From positions 1 through 41,016 of the forward strand of contig NZ_SUTM01000014.1 in assembly GCF_015062935.1 (NCBI RefSeq): a DNA stretch of 41,016 nucleotides. The letters are read 5' to 3'. This stretch comes from Methanobrevibacter sp. Lineage in GTDB: Archaea; Methanobacteriota; Methanobacteria; Methanobacteriales; Methanobacteriaceae. The notes beneath the pieces are model-generated. The model saw nothing but the letters and a program-made list of their open reading frames with translations. It was not told where the DNA came from and did not search any database. Both the position numbers and the translations under genes were made by a program. Below, piece after piece: positions 18,636 through 27,493 of the stretch. Position 1 is the first letter of the stretch; every line of letters starts with the position of its first letter.

Positions 18636-18971
18636 TTAACCTTCAACCATAATCAGCTTGCCCGTTGAAGGATCCTTATAGACCTTGCCCATTTCCATAT
18701 AACCTTGACCTGAACTTTCAGAAGACTCTGGAGTTTCGTTCAATACCTGCCCTTCTGTAACCTCAGTGATATTAGCCTGGGCATTCTCAACAGCCTGCGA
18801 TTGCTCATGAGAAGTATCCTGAAATACAACACTTTGCATATTCCAGCTAATCACAACAAAAATTAAAAAACCAACTGCAATAACAAGCATTGCATCCACA
18901 AGGTTGGAAGTTCCAGCCATAGGGTCTTCTTCGCCCTCGCTAAATCGTTTTTTGCATTTTCGCCTAACCAT
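18636..18971 (-). CDS. DUF2149 protein, ExbD/TolR-like energy-transducing subunit
   Basis: A protein of 111 residues. A basic cytoplasmic N-terminus (VRRKCKKRF) is followed by one membrane helix at about residues 22-46 (SNLVDAMLVIAVGFLIFVVI). A 65-residue external tail then carries Gln/Glu/Ser-rich sequence and ends KDPSTGKLIMVEG. The helix starts with L-V-D-A-M-L-V, closely matching the ExbD/TolR signature around the proton-carrying Asp (E. coli ExbD Asp25, I-D-V-M-L-V). Asp26 is the equivalent here. It is last in the operon, 13 bp after the ExbB-like gene, which is the usual ExbB-ExbD pairing. The proposed role is to couple proton flow through the ExbB-like channel to the extracellular CobN-like protein. 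Family membership is confident; the ExbD function is inference from motif and context. Confidence 0.85.
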   Translation of the reverse strand: MVRRKCKKRFSEGEEDPMAGTSNLVDAMLVIAVGFLIFVVISWNMQSVVFQDTSHEQSQAVENAQANITEVTEGQVLNETPESSESSGQGYMEMGKVYKDPSTGKLIMVEG

Positions 18972-18984
18972 AGCATAACTTCCA

Positions 18985-19632
18985 TTAATGTTTCAATTTA
19001 TCCAGAAGAGCATCGCATAATGCATCCAAATTAGACAAGTCCTCTTCATACCATCTGCGTCTGATTTTTGATACGAAATACCCTACAGCACCTGCTCCTA
19101 TACCTACAACAGTAGTATCGAATGCAACTATAATCGCATTTGCCAAAGTATTTACATCACCTGCACCCAAAGCCGCAAGACCTGGACCCATCGGAATCAA
19201 TGTACCCATCAAACCTAAAGTAGGACCAATACGTGTGACAATATCGGTTCTTTCGATTCTTTTGGCAGCATTAGTTTCCTCAAACTCAACCAGTTTTCGT
19301 GCAAGAGTTTGCCTGGTTTCTGCTGTCAGGCTTTCAGACCTTAAAATCTTAACCAAAATAACTTTCTGATTTTCATAAATCCCAGAATTTTTAATAATAT
19401 TCAACAACTCATCACTGGAACCTGCATTGGATATTGCATAAATTATCTTTTCAAGGCCGTCCGGAGACACCTTCCTTCTTGAAGTATACTCTGCAATGAG
19501 ACTTCCCAGTGTAACTATTGCAAAAAATGCAAAAATTACAAGAAAAATAATTACAGGAATCTGCAGGCTCTGTGCTATCATATTTAATCCGGAAGTTAAA
19601 ATCTCACTCCCAGGAACAGTAACAGCCACCAT
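18985..19632 (-). CDS. MotA/TolQ/ExbB-family proton channel protein
   Basis: A protein of 215 residues with three membrane helices. The first, about 22-46 (LQIPVIIFLVIFAFFAIVTL), is followed by a long cytoplasmic segment containing ARKLVEFEETNAAKR. Helices two and three are about 131-155 (IGPTLGLMGTLIPMGPGLAAL) and 165-188 (ANAIIVAFDTTVVGIGAGAV). The G-P-T-L-G-L-M-G-T and AFDTTVVG stretches are the family signature, with the polar Thr residues that line the proton path. A cytoplasmic tail (SKIRRRWYEEDL) ends the protein. It follows the DUF2162 gene by 6 bp and precedes the ExbD-like DUF2149 gene by 13 bp. In archaea there is no outer membrane, so the force it provides must act on a surface or cell-wall-zone partner. 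The secreted CobN-like protein of the same operon is the obvious candidate. Confidence 0.93.
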   Translation of the reverse strand: MVAVTVPGSEILTSGLNMIAQSLQIPVIIFLVIFAFFAIVTLGSLIAEYTSRRKVSPDGLEKIIYAISNAGSSDELLNIIKNSGIYENQKVILVKILRSESLTAETRQTLARKLVEFEETNAAKRIERTDIVTRIGPTLGLMGTLIPMGPGLAALGAGDVNTLANAIIVAFDTTVVGIGAGAVGYFVSKIRRRWYEEDLSNLDALCDALLDKLKH

Positions 19633-19638
19633 AACACC

Positions 19639-20346
19639 TCAATCTAAATAGCTATTGTTCTTAAAGTAGAATCCGCCTAAAAACATTATCATCAGCATCA
19701 ATCCTAAAACCGCCAAAATGTATTCCGGTGACTGAATTGAAATTGCATCCATCGGATTTTGCAGCAATGCTGTAATATTCGGCAAGAACAATGCAGATAT
19801 AAGGAAATAAATTCCTAAAAACAGCATGAAGTTACCGAGCACAATAGGATAAGGCTTCTTGATAAAATTGACCAGATAATTTGAAGCATAATATGTCACA
19901 AGAATTGTCAAAACCAAAGCACCTGCAACAATAGCGCTCAAATGCATAAGACCCAAACCTACAGTAGGTGCAACAAGCATTATACTTACAATAATTGAAC
20001 CAAAACAGCAAGGACATGGTGCAACAACAGCCATACATGTTGCAGCAGTTGTATTTTTCTCAAATACCTTGTATTCTCTGATTGTAAATATACCTGCCAA
20101 AATCATTATGACAGCCATGATTAAAAAGAACTCAAAATTATAAGTGTAAATCAAATCTGTGATTTGTGTTGTAAAAAATGATGAAATCTCAGTCAGAATC
20201 AAAACTCCGCCACCATAACCTATTGTAACCATTGCCAAATATCTTTTAGACATATTGGCCAGACCTGTTGCAAGGCCTAATTTTATTCCAAATATTAAAA
20301 CAGCCGACAATATACCCAGCTGCCATAATAAACTAATTACTTCCAT
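19639..20346 (-). CDS. DUF2162 multi-span membrane protein with a CPCC motif
   Basis: A protein of 235 residues with about six to seven membrane helices (for example LWQLGILSAVLIFGIKLGLA, FEFFLIMAVIMILAGIF, AIVAGALVLTILVTYYA and YILAVLGLMLMIMFLGG). Between helices lies ATCMAVVAPCPCCFGSI, about residues 104-120. Its clustered cysteines could bind a metal or undergo thiol exchange. Family knowledge: DUF2162 is a predicted transporter family found with CobN-like and ExbB-like genes. The gene lies 40 bp after the CobN-like gene and 6 bp before the ExbB-like gene, so all four form one operon. A role in moving the metal or tetrapyrrole released outside across the membrane is a reasonable inference; the substrate is unknown. 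Confidence 0.85.
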   Translation of the reverse strand: MEVISLLWQLGILSAVLIFGIKLGLATGLANMSKRYLAMVTIGYGGGVLILTEISSFFTTQITDLIYTYNFEFFLIMAVIMILAGIFTIREYKVFEKNTTAATCMAVVAPCPCCFGSIIVSIMLVAPTVGLGLMHLSAIVAGALVLTILVTYYASNYLVNFIKKPYPIVLGNFMLFLGIYFLISALFLPNITALLQNPMDAISIQSPEYILAVLGLMLMIMFLGGFYFKNNSYLD

Positions 20347-20386
20347 TTCATTCCCTCTTTTAAAATAAAAAAATTAAATGAACTGT

Positions 20387-23300
20387 TCATAATTTATCAT
20401 TGAACAGATCATCTAAATTGCTTTTTGACTTTTTATCTTTGTCATTATCTCTAAAGTAACCGACTCCAATAATCAATATTAAACAAATAACGCCTAAAAC
20501 TGCAATAAGGCTCATTCCAACCTCACTTGCAGAGAGTTGTGTTACCGGATTAATCTCAATGGATTTCTTAACATCAGCACCTTCACTGCTTGCTGCCCCA
20601 ACATCACCCTGAGATGAACTTTCACCAGCATCACTGACTGCCTGACCCTGTGAGTTAGCACTGCTTTGTGAAAACTGATTGCTGTTTGTTGTAGTTGAAT
20701 TCGCAGCCACTGTTGTTGAGGATGTAGATCCTTTTGTAGGATTAGGGGTTGAAGCTTCCTGACTTGAAGGGTCAGTGTTTTCAGGAATGGCATTATTGGT
20801 GTTATTCAAGAATACCGGATTTTGTGTTGCCTGATATAATTTAGGCAGTAACTGAGCCAATATATCCGGATTGACATATTGAACTGCCCATTGCATCATA
20901 GCAATATTTCCACAGCTGCAGTCACAGCATGCAACACCGTTCTGGACTGTTGCCTGAGCCCATGTGTTTGCAATATCTTTTAGAGTTGCTTCATCTGCAT
21001 TCCAGTAATTCTCATGAGCTGCTGTCAACATGGTTCCACTCATTGAAATCAATGAGTATGCATTATTTCCACTCATCAGCCAATCTTTAACACCGATTCC
21101 ATATTTATCTCGATAATATGTATTGTATACCCTATTCCATAAATCGTCACTCACTGATGCAGGCCTTGTTACCTGCCAACCGTACAGGTTGCTTACAAAC
21201 TTGTTTGACATGTAACGAGCCCCACTATAACCTTCATTCATCATCCCTTTAATCCAATTAGGATTATCATATCTTGCAGCGATTTCACTATACATGACCT
21301 CCTCCAAAGAAGAGATATATGCATTGCTTTTGTCCGCATACATCAGTACTTTCATGTTCGGAGATTTTCCTGAGACATTTTCAACAGCCATTGAAAGACC
21401 TCCCCAATAGTCAAAGAAGTCATCGTTGTCCAGAACACCATACTGGTTTGTGTTACGGCTTGTAATGATAGTGTCTGAGTCGGACAATGCTCTTATGAAA
21501 ACCAGAGGATTTGTATCTCCCCAATAGTTTTTGGAATACATGTTACCCATTCTGCCCAAATAGAACTGGGCCAGCTCATCAGTATCATTCCAAGTCCATG
21601 ACATGGATACCAGTTTTGATATTCCTGCACCGTAATCACCGTTTGGAGGAGCAAAGATGCGTGTAATAGCACATTCTCCTGCATAAGTGGAATTATATCC
21701 TATGCTTAGATAATACAGACAATCTTCAATCCAATGCTGTGCAACATAATTATCACTTAAAGCTTCATTTGAAACACCATAATAATTTATTCCACCGACA
21801 ACACCTTCCAAAGCTTCCCTTAACTGGTTACCATATTTGCCATTCATCAAAGTTTTGTTATTGATTAAAGTCAGATATGACCTTGCTAGAGTTACTCTGT
21901 AAGCATTATCAAGCAGAATTGACTGTGAGGAATATAAATCCCTAAATAATCCGCTGGTAATTACAGTTACATCTATTCTTTTGTTTTCCCATCCGTCAGG
22001 CCTGGTCAAATCATTTAGCTTGATTACTTCAGGCATGGACCCTACCTTTTTACCTGTAGGGTTTCCTTCATCGTCAAATCCTGCACTTGAGGAATCTGTC
22101 CAAACCGGTTTCATTCCAAGCAGATATAAAACTGTTGATACTAAAGCACCATCATCCCTTGCGGTTTCGACACACCAGATTCCCATTATTATTTTTTCTG
22201 TAGTGTCGTTTAAATCAGCAAGAGTTAAAAGAGCAAGTGTTTTAGCGTAATCCCATGCATCCATTGTTGGAAGTTCACTGGACTGGTCCTGAAACATGTT
22301 TTTTCCTGTCGGAAGAATTGCAGGCTTTACAACTATTTCACCGCCTTCACCTACAGGAATATATCTGCCGTTTAATCCGTCAAGCATTGCTTCCAACTCA
22401 GATGAAATGCTTTCATTAATCAGATTAATGTATGTTTTTCCTAACTCAAGACATCCTAAAACATTGGAATTGTTGAATTTGGTATTCTGATTAATTAAAG
22501 TGGAATAAACCGTATTTACATCCCAGTATATCAATGCTTTAGCTATATCATAGGATTTATTCAGAATAAATTCCCTTTCAAATGCTGTCAGCTCACTGTA
22601 TGATTTGGAATAATAAATGTCGGAAAGCTCTGAAAACAGATTCAAAACTCCCTGATTGTTCTCCAAAACCAAGTCCCTGGACAGTATTGCACTGACAGTA
22701 CTTGCAAGATCATTTTCATTCCATGCATCACCTAATGCATGAAGACCCAATGGATATAATGTATCCTGAGTTGCTTTTAGGAAAGTATCAACTTTTTCAA
22801 GGAGCACCTCCATTGAAATGCTTTTCACTTCACTTTTGTTTAATCCCAAATTGGTTGAAAAATCATTTGTGATTATCAAATCACGAATCTGGGATTCTGT
22901 TTTCTGATTTTTATTGTCCTGATAATCATTGATGAGATTAGCCAATTGTGTCAGATTTCCATATAAGTGTGTATATGCCATTGGAGATGTTAAATGTGAA
23001 ATTATTACTGCAAAACCTCTTCTTTTTGCCTGAATAGCTTCTGCTAAACCATCTGATATATAGAAGTATAGCTGCGGAACATCACCAACTACAACCGAAC
23101 CGTAATCAGTAGCTGATAAAAGAATTTCTTTGCCGGGCAGCCATTCATGAGTAGCGTGCCTTCCCACAAATATCATTGCATTGGAATATTTAGTCTGCAT
23201 GTAGTAATATGCAGCCAAATATTGATGTGTCGGAGCAACAGCAGTACAATGGTATAGATTTTCAATGTCGGATTCCCATCCTCTTTGAGGTTCGGGAGCG

Positions 23301-25423
23301 ATGAAAACATTACCGAATGTCAATCCCGGAATAACAAAATAGTCAGTGCCATTTTTATTTACTACCATTACATTTCCAGGAGCTGCACCCCATCCGTTTA
23401 ATCCAGAAATGTTTAAACTTTTAAATTCATCATAATACTTTAAATATAAATCATAATATTCAACTGATTGAGTTTTTGCATAATTTTTCAAGCTTGAAAC
23501 AATATTATCCAGAACTTTCTTAGATTCAGCTGACTTTTCATCCGGAAGAAGAGAAACTACCTGATTATACCAGTCGGTAATTGTATCTGCGATTGTTGAA
23601 GTGTAGTTCAGCTCAACTGCACGTCTTGTCAACTCTCCAATATATGCAACAGTACCGTTTTCAACCTGTATTTTAACTATATCATCCAAAGAGTTAAACC
23701 ATGTGGTATACTCATCTACAGGAAGCAGAGTCACTTCAGAGCGATTTGCCAATTTGGCAAGTTCTCCTGGCGCCCAAGTAGCTACATTTATACCGCATGA
23801 AATGATTAAATCTTCAAGCTGAGAAACATTTGTTGGAAGTTCACCAACATCATATCCTGCATTTTTTAAGGTGTAAAGCACGTTATAAATACTTTTGATT
23901 GTATCAAGGTAACTTGAACCTATATTCTGTTTTCCAGGAGGATAATTATAATAGATTATGGATATCAATTTATCTTCATTTGAAGTGTATTTTAAATCGA
24001 CCCATGAATCAATCCTATCAGCTAAAAGTTCAATGTTGCCTTTATGAGATATATATGTTGTAATCTGAGCTCCTGTAAGATTTGAAATATAGCTTGAAGC
24101 TCCTCCAATAAAGGTTGCATCAATTATTCCCTGGGTTTCTGCTATTGTAATATGCCACCATTTGTCACTTTTTTCAGTGGTGAGGCCAGTTGATCCAAGT
24201 TCCCACTGTTCATTTGAAACATAATCAGAGTGAACTGCCCGGAATACAGGGACACCAACCTCTTCAAAAAAGTCTGTTGCCTTGGTGAAGTTTTCACCTC
24301 CAACCCCATATGCAACCATGGAAACAATAGCATCGACATAGACATCATATGCAGATGAATCGGTTAAAAATTCTGCAATGTCAGCACCAGCATTTGTCCA
24401 TGATTCAACCATTACCGCCAACTGTTCAGCAGAACCTCCTGCAGCAAATACAGGAATGACATTATATCCTCTTGATTCTAGAGATTCTATAATTTCATAG
24501 CATGTATGTAACTGCTGAGATTCAATATACATGGTACTTTCCAAAACACCAACTGTGCGAGTGTTAGATTTGTTAAAGAAAGTTTCTATGTATTCATCAA
24601 GTGAATACCACCTGTCCCTATATATTCCATAAGTTTTACTGCCCGTAAATATTGGCTTTTCATATTTCAAATCAAGACCCAAATAATTCAGGACATACAA
24701 TATCTGATTTTTCAGATTGTCCTTGTCATTGAGGTCCTTATAGAGAACCATCTGGTTTAAAAATTCATTGAAGTTTGCCGCATCATATGTTATGTAGCTA
24801 TTTACACTTGAGTATGCAATACCTCTTTTAGTATTTTTAAAGTATTTTATCAGTTCTTCATTAGTAAAACCTGTAAATATCTTATTATAGTTCAAGGTGT
24901 TGTTTCTTAACAATTTGATTGAACTGGAATCTGAATTCAGGTTGCCGGAAGGAGCTTCCAATATGAGAAATATTTCTTTGTTTGACAGTTCAGGGTATTT
25001 TCCCAAAAGACTTGTTAAAACTGAATCAACATCACTGCTAATCCATTCTCCAATAAAAGCATCACTTCCATTAATTAGAGATGCCAATTCATCTTCACTC
25101 ATTGTCTTAACCTGGTTTCCATTTCGGACAACTAAATTAACATTTTTAAGGTCATGTTCCTCAAAAAGTTCCTGACCCGATTTGTCCAGAACATTTGTTC
25201 CAGGATTATCACTTATTATAAATAAAGTAGTATTCATTGAATTCTTTGAAATATAATTAGAGCCATCAGATTCACTATCCAATACCACATCTACATTATC
25301 ATCCTGTTTTAAATCATCATCAGTCACATTTGATTGTGCAAATGCAACCTGTGAAAATAAACTTAATGACAATATTACGAGCAATATCACCAGTAAAGTC
25401 TGTTTTTTTCTAACAAATTTCAT
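20387..25423 (-). CDS. Secreted, membrane-anchored CobN/Mg-chelatase-H-like protein (HmuS-like)
   Basis: 1678 residues. A signal peptide (KQTLLVILLVILSLSLFSQVAFA) leads into a CobN/BchH fold, and the C-terminus has a Ser/Thr/Asn-rich linker (about 1545-1620) and one membrane helix (about 1634-1657) with a short basic tail. CobN-type signatures: GRHATHEWLPGKEILL (about 753-768), QAKRRGFAVIISHLTSP, DDGALVSTVLYLLGMKPVW, SGLFRDLYSSQ, NPNWIKGMMNEGYSGARYM and a cysteine cluster VACCDCSCGN near 1496. CobN inserts cobalt into hydrogenobyrinate in the cytoplasm with CobS/CobT; this copy is exported and no AAA+ partner is present. The operon instead supplies ExbB-, DUF2149- and DUF2162-type proteins, as in the HmuSTUV part of bacterial haem-utilisation loci. 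A role in binding or de-metallating an external tetrapyrrole is therefore favoured over cobalamin synthesis. Start ATG at 25423 with AGGAG upstream. Confidence 0.9.
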   Translation of the reverse strand: MKFVRKKQTLLVILLVILSLSLFSQVAFAQSNVTDDDLKQDDNVDVVLDSESDGSNYISKNSMNTTLFIISDNPGTNVLDKSGQELFEEHDLKNVNLVVRNGNQVKTMSEDELASLINGSDAFIGEWISSDVDSVLTSLLGKYPELSNKEIFLILEAPSGNLNSDSSSIKLLRNNTLNYNKIFTGFTNEELIKYFKNTKRGIAYSSVNSYITYDAANFNEFLNQMVLYKDLNDKDNLKNQILYVLNYLGLDLKYEKPIFTGSKTYGIYRDRWYSLDEYIETFFNKSNTRTVGVLESTMYIESQQLHTCYEIIESLESRGYNVIPVFAAGGSAEQLAVMVESWTNAGADIAEFLTDSSAYDVYVDAIVSMVAYGVGGENFTKATDFFEEVGVPVFRAVHSDYVSNEQWELGSTGLTTEKSDKWWHITIAETQGIIDATFIGGASSYISNLTGAQITTYISHKGNIELLADRIDSWVDLKYTSNEDKLISIIYYNYPPGKQNIGSSYLDTIKSIYNVLYTLKNAGYDVGELPTNVSQLEDLIISCGINVATWAPGELAKLANRSEVTLLPVDEYTTWFNSLDDIVKIQVENGTVAYIGELTRRAVELNYTSTIADTITDWYNQVVSLLPDEKSAESKKVLDNIVSSLKNYAKTQSVEYYDLYLKYYDEFKSLNISGLNGWGAAPGNVMVVNKNGTDYFVIPGLTFGNVFIAPEPQRGWESDIENLYHCTAVAPTHQYLAAYYYMQTKYSNAMIFVGRHATHEWLPGKEILLSATDYGSVVVGDVPQLYFYISDGLAEAIQAKRRGFAVIISHLTSPMAYTHLYGNLTQLANLINDYQDNKNQKTESQIRDLIITNDFSTNLGLNKSEVKSISMEVLLEKVDTFLKATQDTLYPLGLHALGDAWNENDLASTVSAILSRDLVLENNQGVLNLFSELSDIYYSKSYSELTAFEREFILNKSYDIAKALIYWDVNTVYSTLINQNTKFNNSNVLGCLELGKTYINLINESISSELEAMLDGLNGRYIPVGEGGEIVVKPAILPTGKNMFQDQSSELPTMDAWDYAKTLALLTLADLNDTTEKIIMGIWCVETARDDGALVSTVLYLLGMKPVWTDSSSAGFDDEGNPTGKKVGSMPEVIKLNDLTRPDGWENKRIDVTVITSGLFRDLYSSQSILLDNAYRVTLARSYLTLINNKTLMNGKYGNQLREALEGVVGGINYYGVSNEALSDNYVAQHWIEDCLYYLSIGYNSTYAGECAITRIFAPPNGDYGAGISKLVSMSWTWNDTDELAQFYLGRMGNMYSKNYWGDTNPLVFIRALSDSDTIITSRNTNQYGVLDNDDFFDYWGGLSMAVENVSGKSPNMKVLMYADKSNAYISSLEEVMYSEIAARYDNPNWIKGMMNEGYSGARYMSNKFVSNLYGWQVTRPASVSDDLWNRVYNTYYRDKYGIGVKDWLMSGNNAYSLISMSGTMLTAAHENYWNADEATLKDIANTWAQATVQNGVACCDCSCGNIAMMQWAVQYVNPDILAQLLPKLYQATQNPVFLNNTNNAIPENTDPSSQEASTPNPTKGSTSSTTVAANSTTTNSNQFSQSSANSQGQAVSDAGESSSQGDVGAASSEGADVKKSIEINPVTQLSASEVGMSLIAVLGVICLILIIGVGYFRDNDKDKKSKSNLDDLFNDKL

Positions 25424-25492
25424 TTTTTAAACTCCTAGTAGCAAAAATTTATAAAAAAATATTACTACAAATAATAATTTTGTAATAAAATC

Positions 25493-25638
25493 CAATATAA
25501 AGATTTCTAAAAAAAGTATTACTAAATCGCTTTAATTCACTAAAAAAGTAATAATAATCATTTATATCAAATAATAGTAATAATAAGTATTTAAATATAA
25601 TATTAAAAAGTAATACTTGATAATGAAGTATTACTGAA
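25493..25638 (-). promoter_or_regulatory. Promoter region of the CobN-like operon with repeated AAAAGTAWTACT motifs
   Basis: ATCTTTATATTG (25493-25504 on minus) is identical to the DUF3344 promoter 12-mer. Copies of the motif lie just upstream of it: AAAAGTATTACT (25512-25523), AAAAGTAATAAT (25544-25555), AAAAGTAATACTT (25606-25618) and GAAGTATTACT (25625-25635). The clustering in one 150-bp stretch suggests cooperative binding of a regulator, possibly metal- or tetrapyrrole-responsive (inference). Confidence 0.5.
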
Positions 25639-25640
25639 AC

Positions 25641-25670
25641 TAAAAAATTAATAAAAAAAGTAATACTTTT
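25641..25670 (-). terminator. AAAAGTA-N-TACTTTT dyad after the MATE stop (terminator and/or operator)
   Basis: On the minus strand AAAAGTATTACTTTT (25656-25670) abuts the MATE stop codon and is followed by a T-rich tract (TTTATTAATTTTTTAG). It is the same 15-mer found after the DUF2149 gene. Confidence 0.5.
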
Positions 25671-27037
25671 TAAGAATTCAAACAGGAATATTTGAATTTA
25701 ATGTTGAAAATCCAGATGAAGACAAAACCTATTAAAGAGCCTATGTTCATCCCCACAATTGCACCCAGATACACTCCGAAAACTCCCATATCCAAAACGA
25801 TGCCCATAAGGTATGCCAAAGCCATGCTCAATATTAATTCGCGAAAAACAGTCAAACCCAATGACTTGAATCCTGAACCGACACCCTGATATGTGTATGC
25901 TGCAGTAGCTCCGAAAGGAATCAGAACGTTATAGAAAACCAGAAGCCTGAGTATTTCAGCTGAACGGTTTACCAGATTCAAATCATTTGCCTGGAAATTG
26001 AAGGCTCCGCATAATGGATATGCGAAAATGAAAAATACTGCACATATCCCAACCGTTATTGCCAGACCCAATAATGTTGAATACTTTATGGTTTCATTGA
26101 AGTTCCGCCAGTTTCTGGCTCCATAGGCCACACCTGAAACGGTTATTGTAGCAATGCCTATTGCCATGCAAGGCAGGAATGCAATGGATATGAATCTCCA
26201 TGCAATTGTAAATGAGGCAACTTCACCGACCCCTGCTGTCACGATTATGAGGAAATTCAAGATAATCGCCACAAGGGCAAAGATTACCTCCTCCAATGCG
26301 GCAGGAAGTGAAACGACCAGAATATTTTTATATATTTCAAATCTGCGCCTGTAATATGAAAGATTGAATTTGAAAAATGTGTCCTTTTTAACGAAAATCC
26401 AGTAAAGCATCCACATCCATCCGATGAATGAGGAGACAACTGTTGCAAGCCCCGCACCGAAAATTCCCATATCCGCACCGTAAATGAGAACAGGATCAAG
26501 AATCATATTTAGAACTGCTGTCAATATTAACGGATTTGTTGCACGGCCGACATCACCTTCACCTCTGAATATGCTTGCTGTCACATTAGGTGCCAGAAAC
26601 ACTATATTCAGCAAAAATATCACACCGCCATAGCTTAGGCAATATGACTTGACTGATGAAGCCCCAAGAAGAACTACCAAATCATCCAAAAAGAATGTCC
26701 CTACAAGCAAAACTATGACTGACACCAAAAGCATAAGAATAATTGAATGGATAACTGCATTATTTGCATCTTCAAAACGTTCCGCACCGACATATCTTGA
26801 AATCAGGGAATTCGCTCCCGCACCAACACCGTTTCCAAGACCTATTATGACAAGATACAATGGTAAAATGAACCCCGAAGCGGCAAGGGCCTCTGCACTG
26901 ATTCCGGAAACCCAAAAACCGTCAATCAGGTTATTGAGAAACATCAAAAACATAGACAGGATGGTTGGAAAAGCAAGCCTGTTGATGGCTTTTCGGGGAT
27001 TTCCCATAATTGAATCAATGTTAGAATTATTTATCAT
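25670..27037 (-). CDS. MATE-family multidrug/cation efflux protein
   Basis: About 455 residues and twelve membrane helices, the family's usual size. An N-terminal IMGNPRKAINRLAFPTILSMF leads to the first helix. Typical MATE features include LIDGFWVSGISAEALAASGF, GVGAGANSLISRYVGA and FRGEGDVGRATNPLILTAVLNMILDPVLI. The second half repeats the pattern (AALEEVIFALVAIILNFLI, GVAYGARNW). MATE proteins export organic cations or drugs by Na+ or H+ antiport; the substrate cannot be read here. I choose ATG at 27037; the in-frame TTG at 27040 has no better support and no clear Shine-Dalgarno is present. It is divergent from the flavodoxin gene with only about 48 bp between starts, so their promoters overlap. 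Confidence 0.93.
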   Translation of the reverse strand: MINNSNIDSIMGNPRKAINRLAFPTILSMFLMFLNNLIDGFWVSGISAEALAASGFILPLYLVIIGLGNGVGAGANSLISRYVGAERFEDANNAVIHSIILMLLVSVIVLLVGTFFLDDLVVLLGASSVKSYCLSYGGVIFLLNIVFLAPNVTASIFRGEGDVGRATNPLILTAVLNMILDPVLIYGADMGIFGAGLATVVSSFIGWMWMLYWIFVKKDTFFKFNLSYYRRRFEIYKNILVVSLPAALEEVIFALVAIILNFLIIVTAGVGEVASFTIAWRFISIAFLPCMAIGIATITVSGVAYGARNWRNFNETIKYSTLLGLAITVGICAVFFIFAYPLCGAFNFQANDLNLVNRSAEILRLLVFYNVLIPFGATAAYTYQGVGSGFKSLGLTVFRELILSMALAYLMGIVLDMGVFGVYLGAIVGMNIGSLIGFVFIWIFNIKFKYSCLNS

Positions 27038-27085
27038 CAATATTTATATTGTTTAATGTGCTAATTAAAATAATAAGGTGAAAAA

Positions 27086-27493
27086 ATGAAAATCGCAATT
27101 AGATACTACACAAAAACAGGAAATACAAAAAAGCTTGCAGAAGCAATTTCCAGTGTTGTAAACGTTGAAGCAAAAACAGTAGATGAACCTTTAACCGAAG
27201 ATGTGGACATTCTGTTTTTAGGAAGTGCAGTTTATGCAGCAGGAATTGACAAAAAAATAAAAGAGTTCATCCAAAACATTAACGTTAACGTGGGTGAAGT
27301 TGTAAACTTCTCATCAGCAGCTCTCATCGAGTCAACCTACAAACAGGTCAAAAAGGAAGTTGAAGCCAAGGGCCTTAAAATGAGCGAAAACGAATTCCAC
27401 TGCAGAGGAGCATTCAAGCTCGTCCACAGAGGACGTCCAAATGATGAGGATTTAAAAAACGTGAAAGAATTTGCAAAAAGAATAATTAATTAA
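27086..27493 (+). CDS. Small flavodoxin-like protein
   Basis: A protein of 135 residues. The FMN phosphate loop YTKTGNTKKLAEAI (residues 8-21) fits the T/S-x-T-G-N-T flavodoxin signature. DVDILFLGSAVYAAGIDKKIKEFI is the second FMN-contact region. It is slightly shorter than classical flavodoxins and resembles flavodoxin-like proteins with redox roles near detoxification genes. Shine-Dalgarno AAGGTGA is 6 nt before ATG. Its stop overlaps the stop of the opposite-strand channel gene (both within 27490-27493), so the two transcripts converge and overlap. The electron partner is unknown. Confidence 0.85.
   Translation: MKIAIRYYTKTGNTKKLAEAISSVVNVEAKTVDEPLTEDVDILFLGSAVYAAGIDKKIKEFIQNINVNVGEVVNFSSAALIESTYKQVKKEVEAKGLKMSENEFHCRGAFKLVHRGRPNDEDLKNVKEFAKRIIN

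Noticed and set aside
20387-25423. CobN-like protein as cobaltochelatase of cobalamin synthesis (cobN)
   Set aside because: It has a signal peptide and membrane anchor, no CobS/CobT-like ATPase nearby, and ExbB-type partners. The symbol was therefore left empty.
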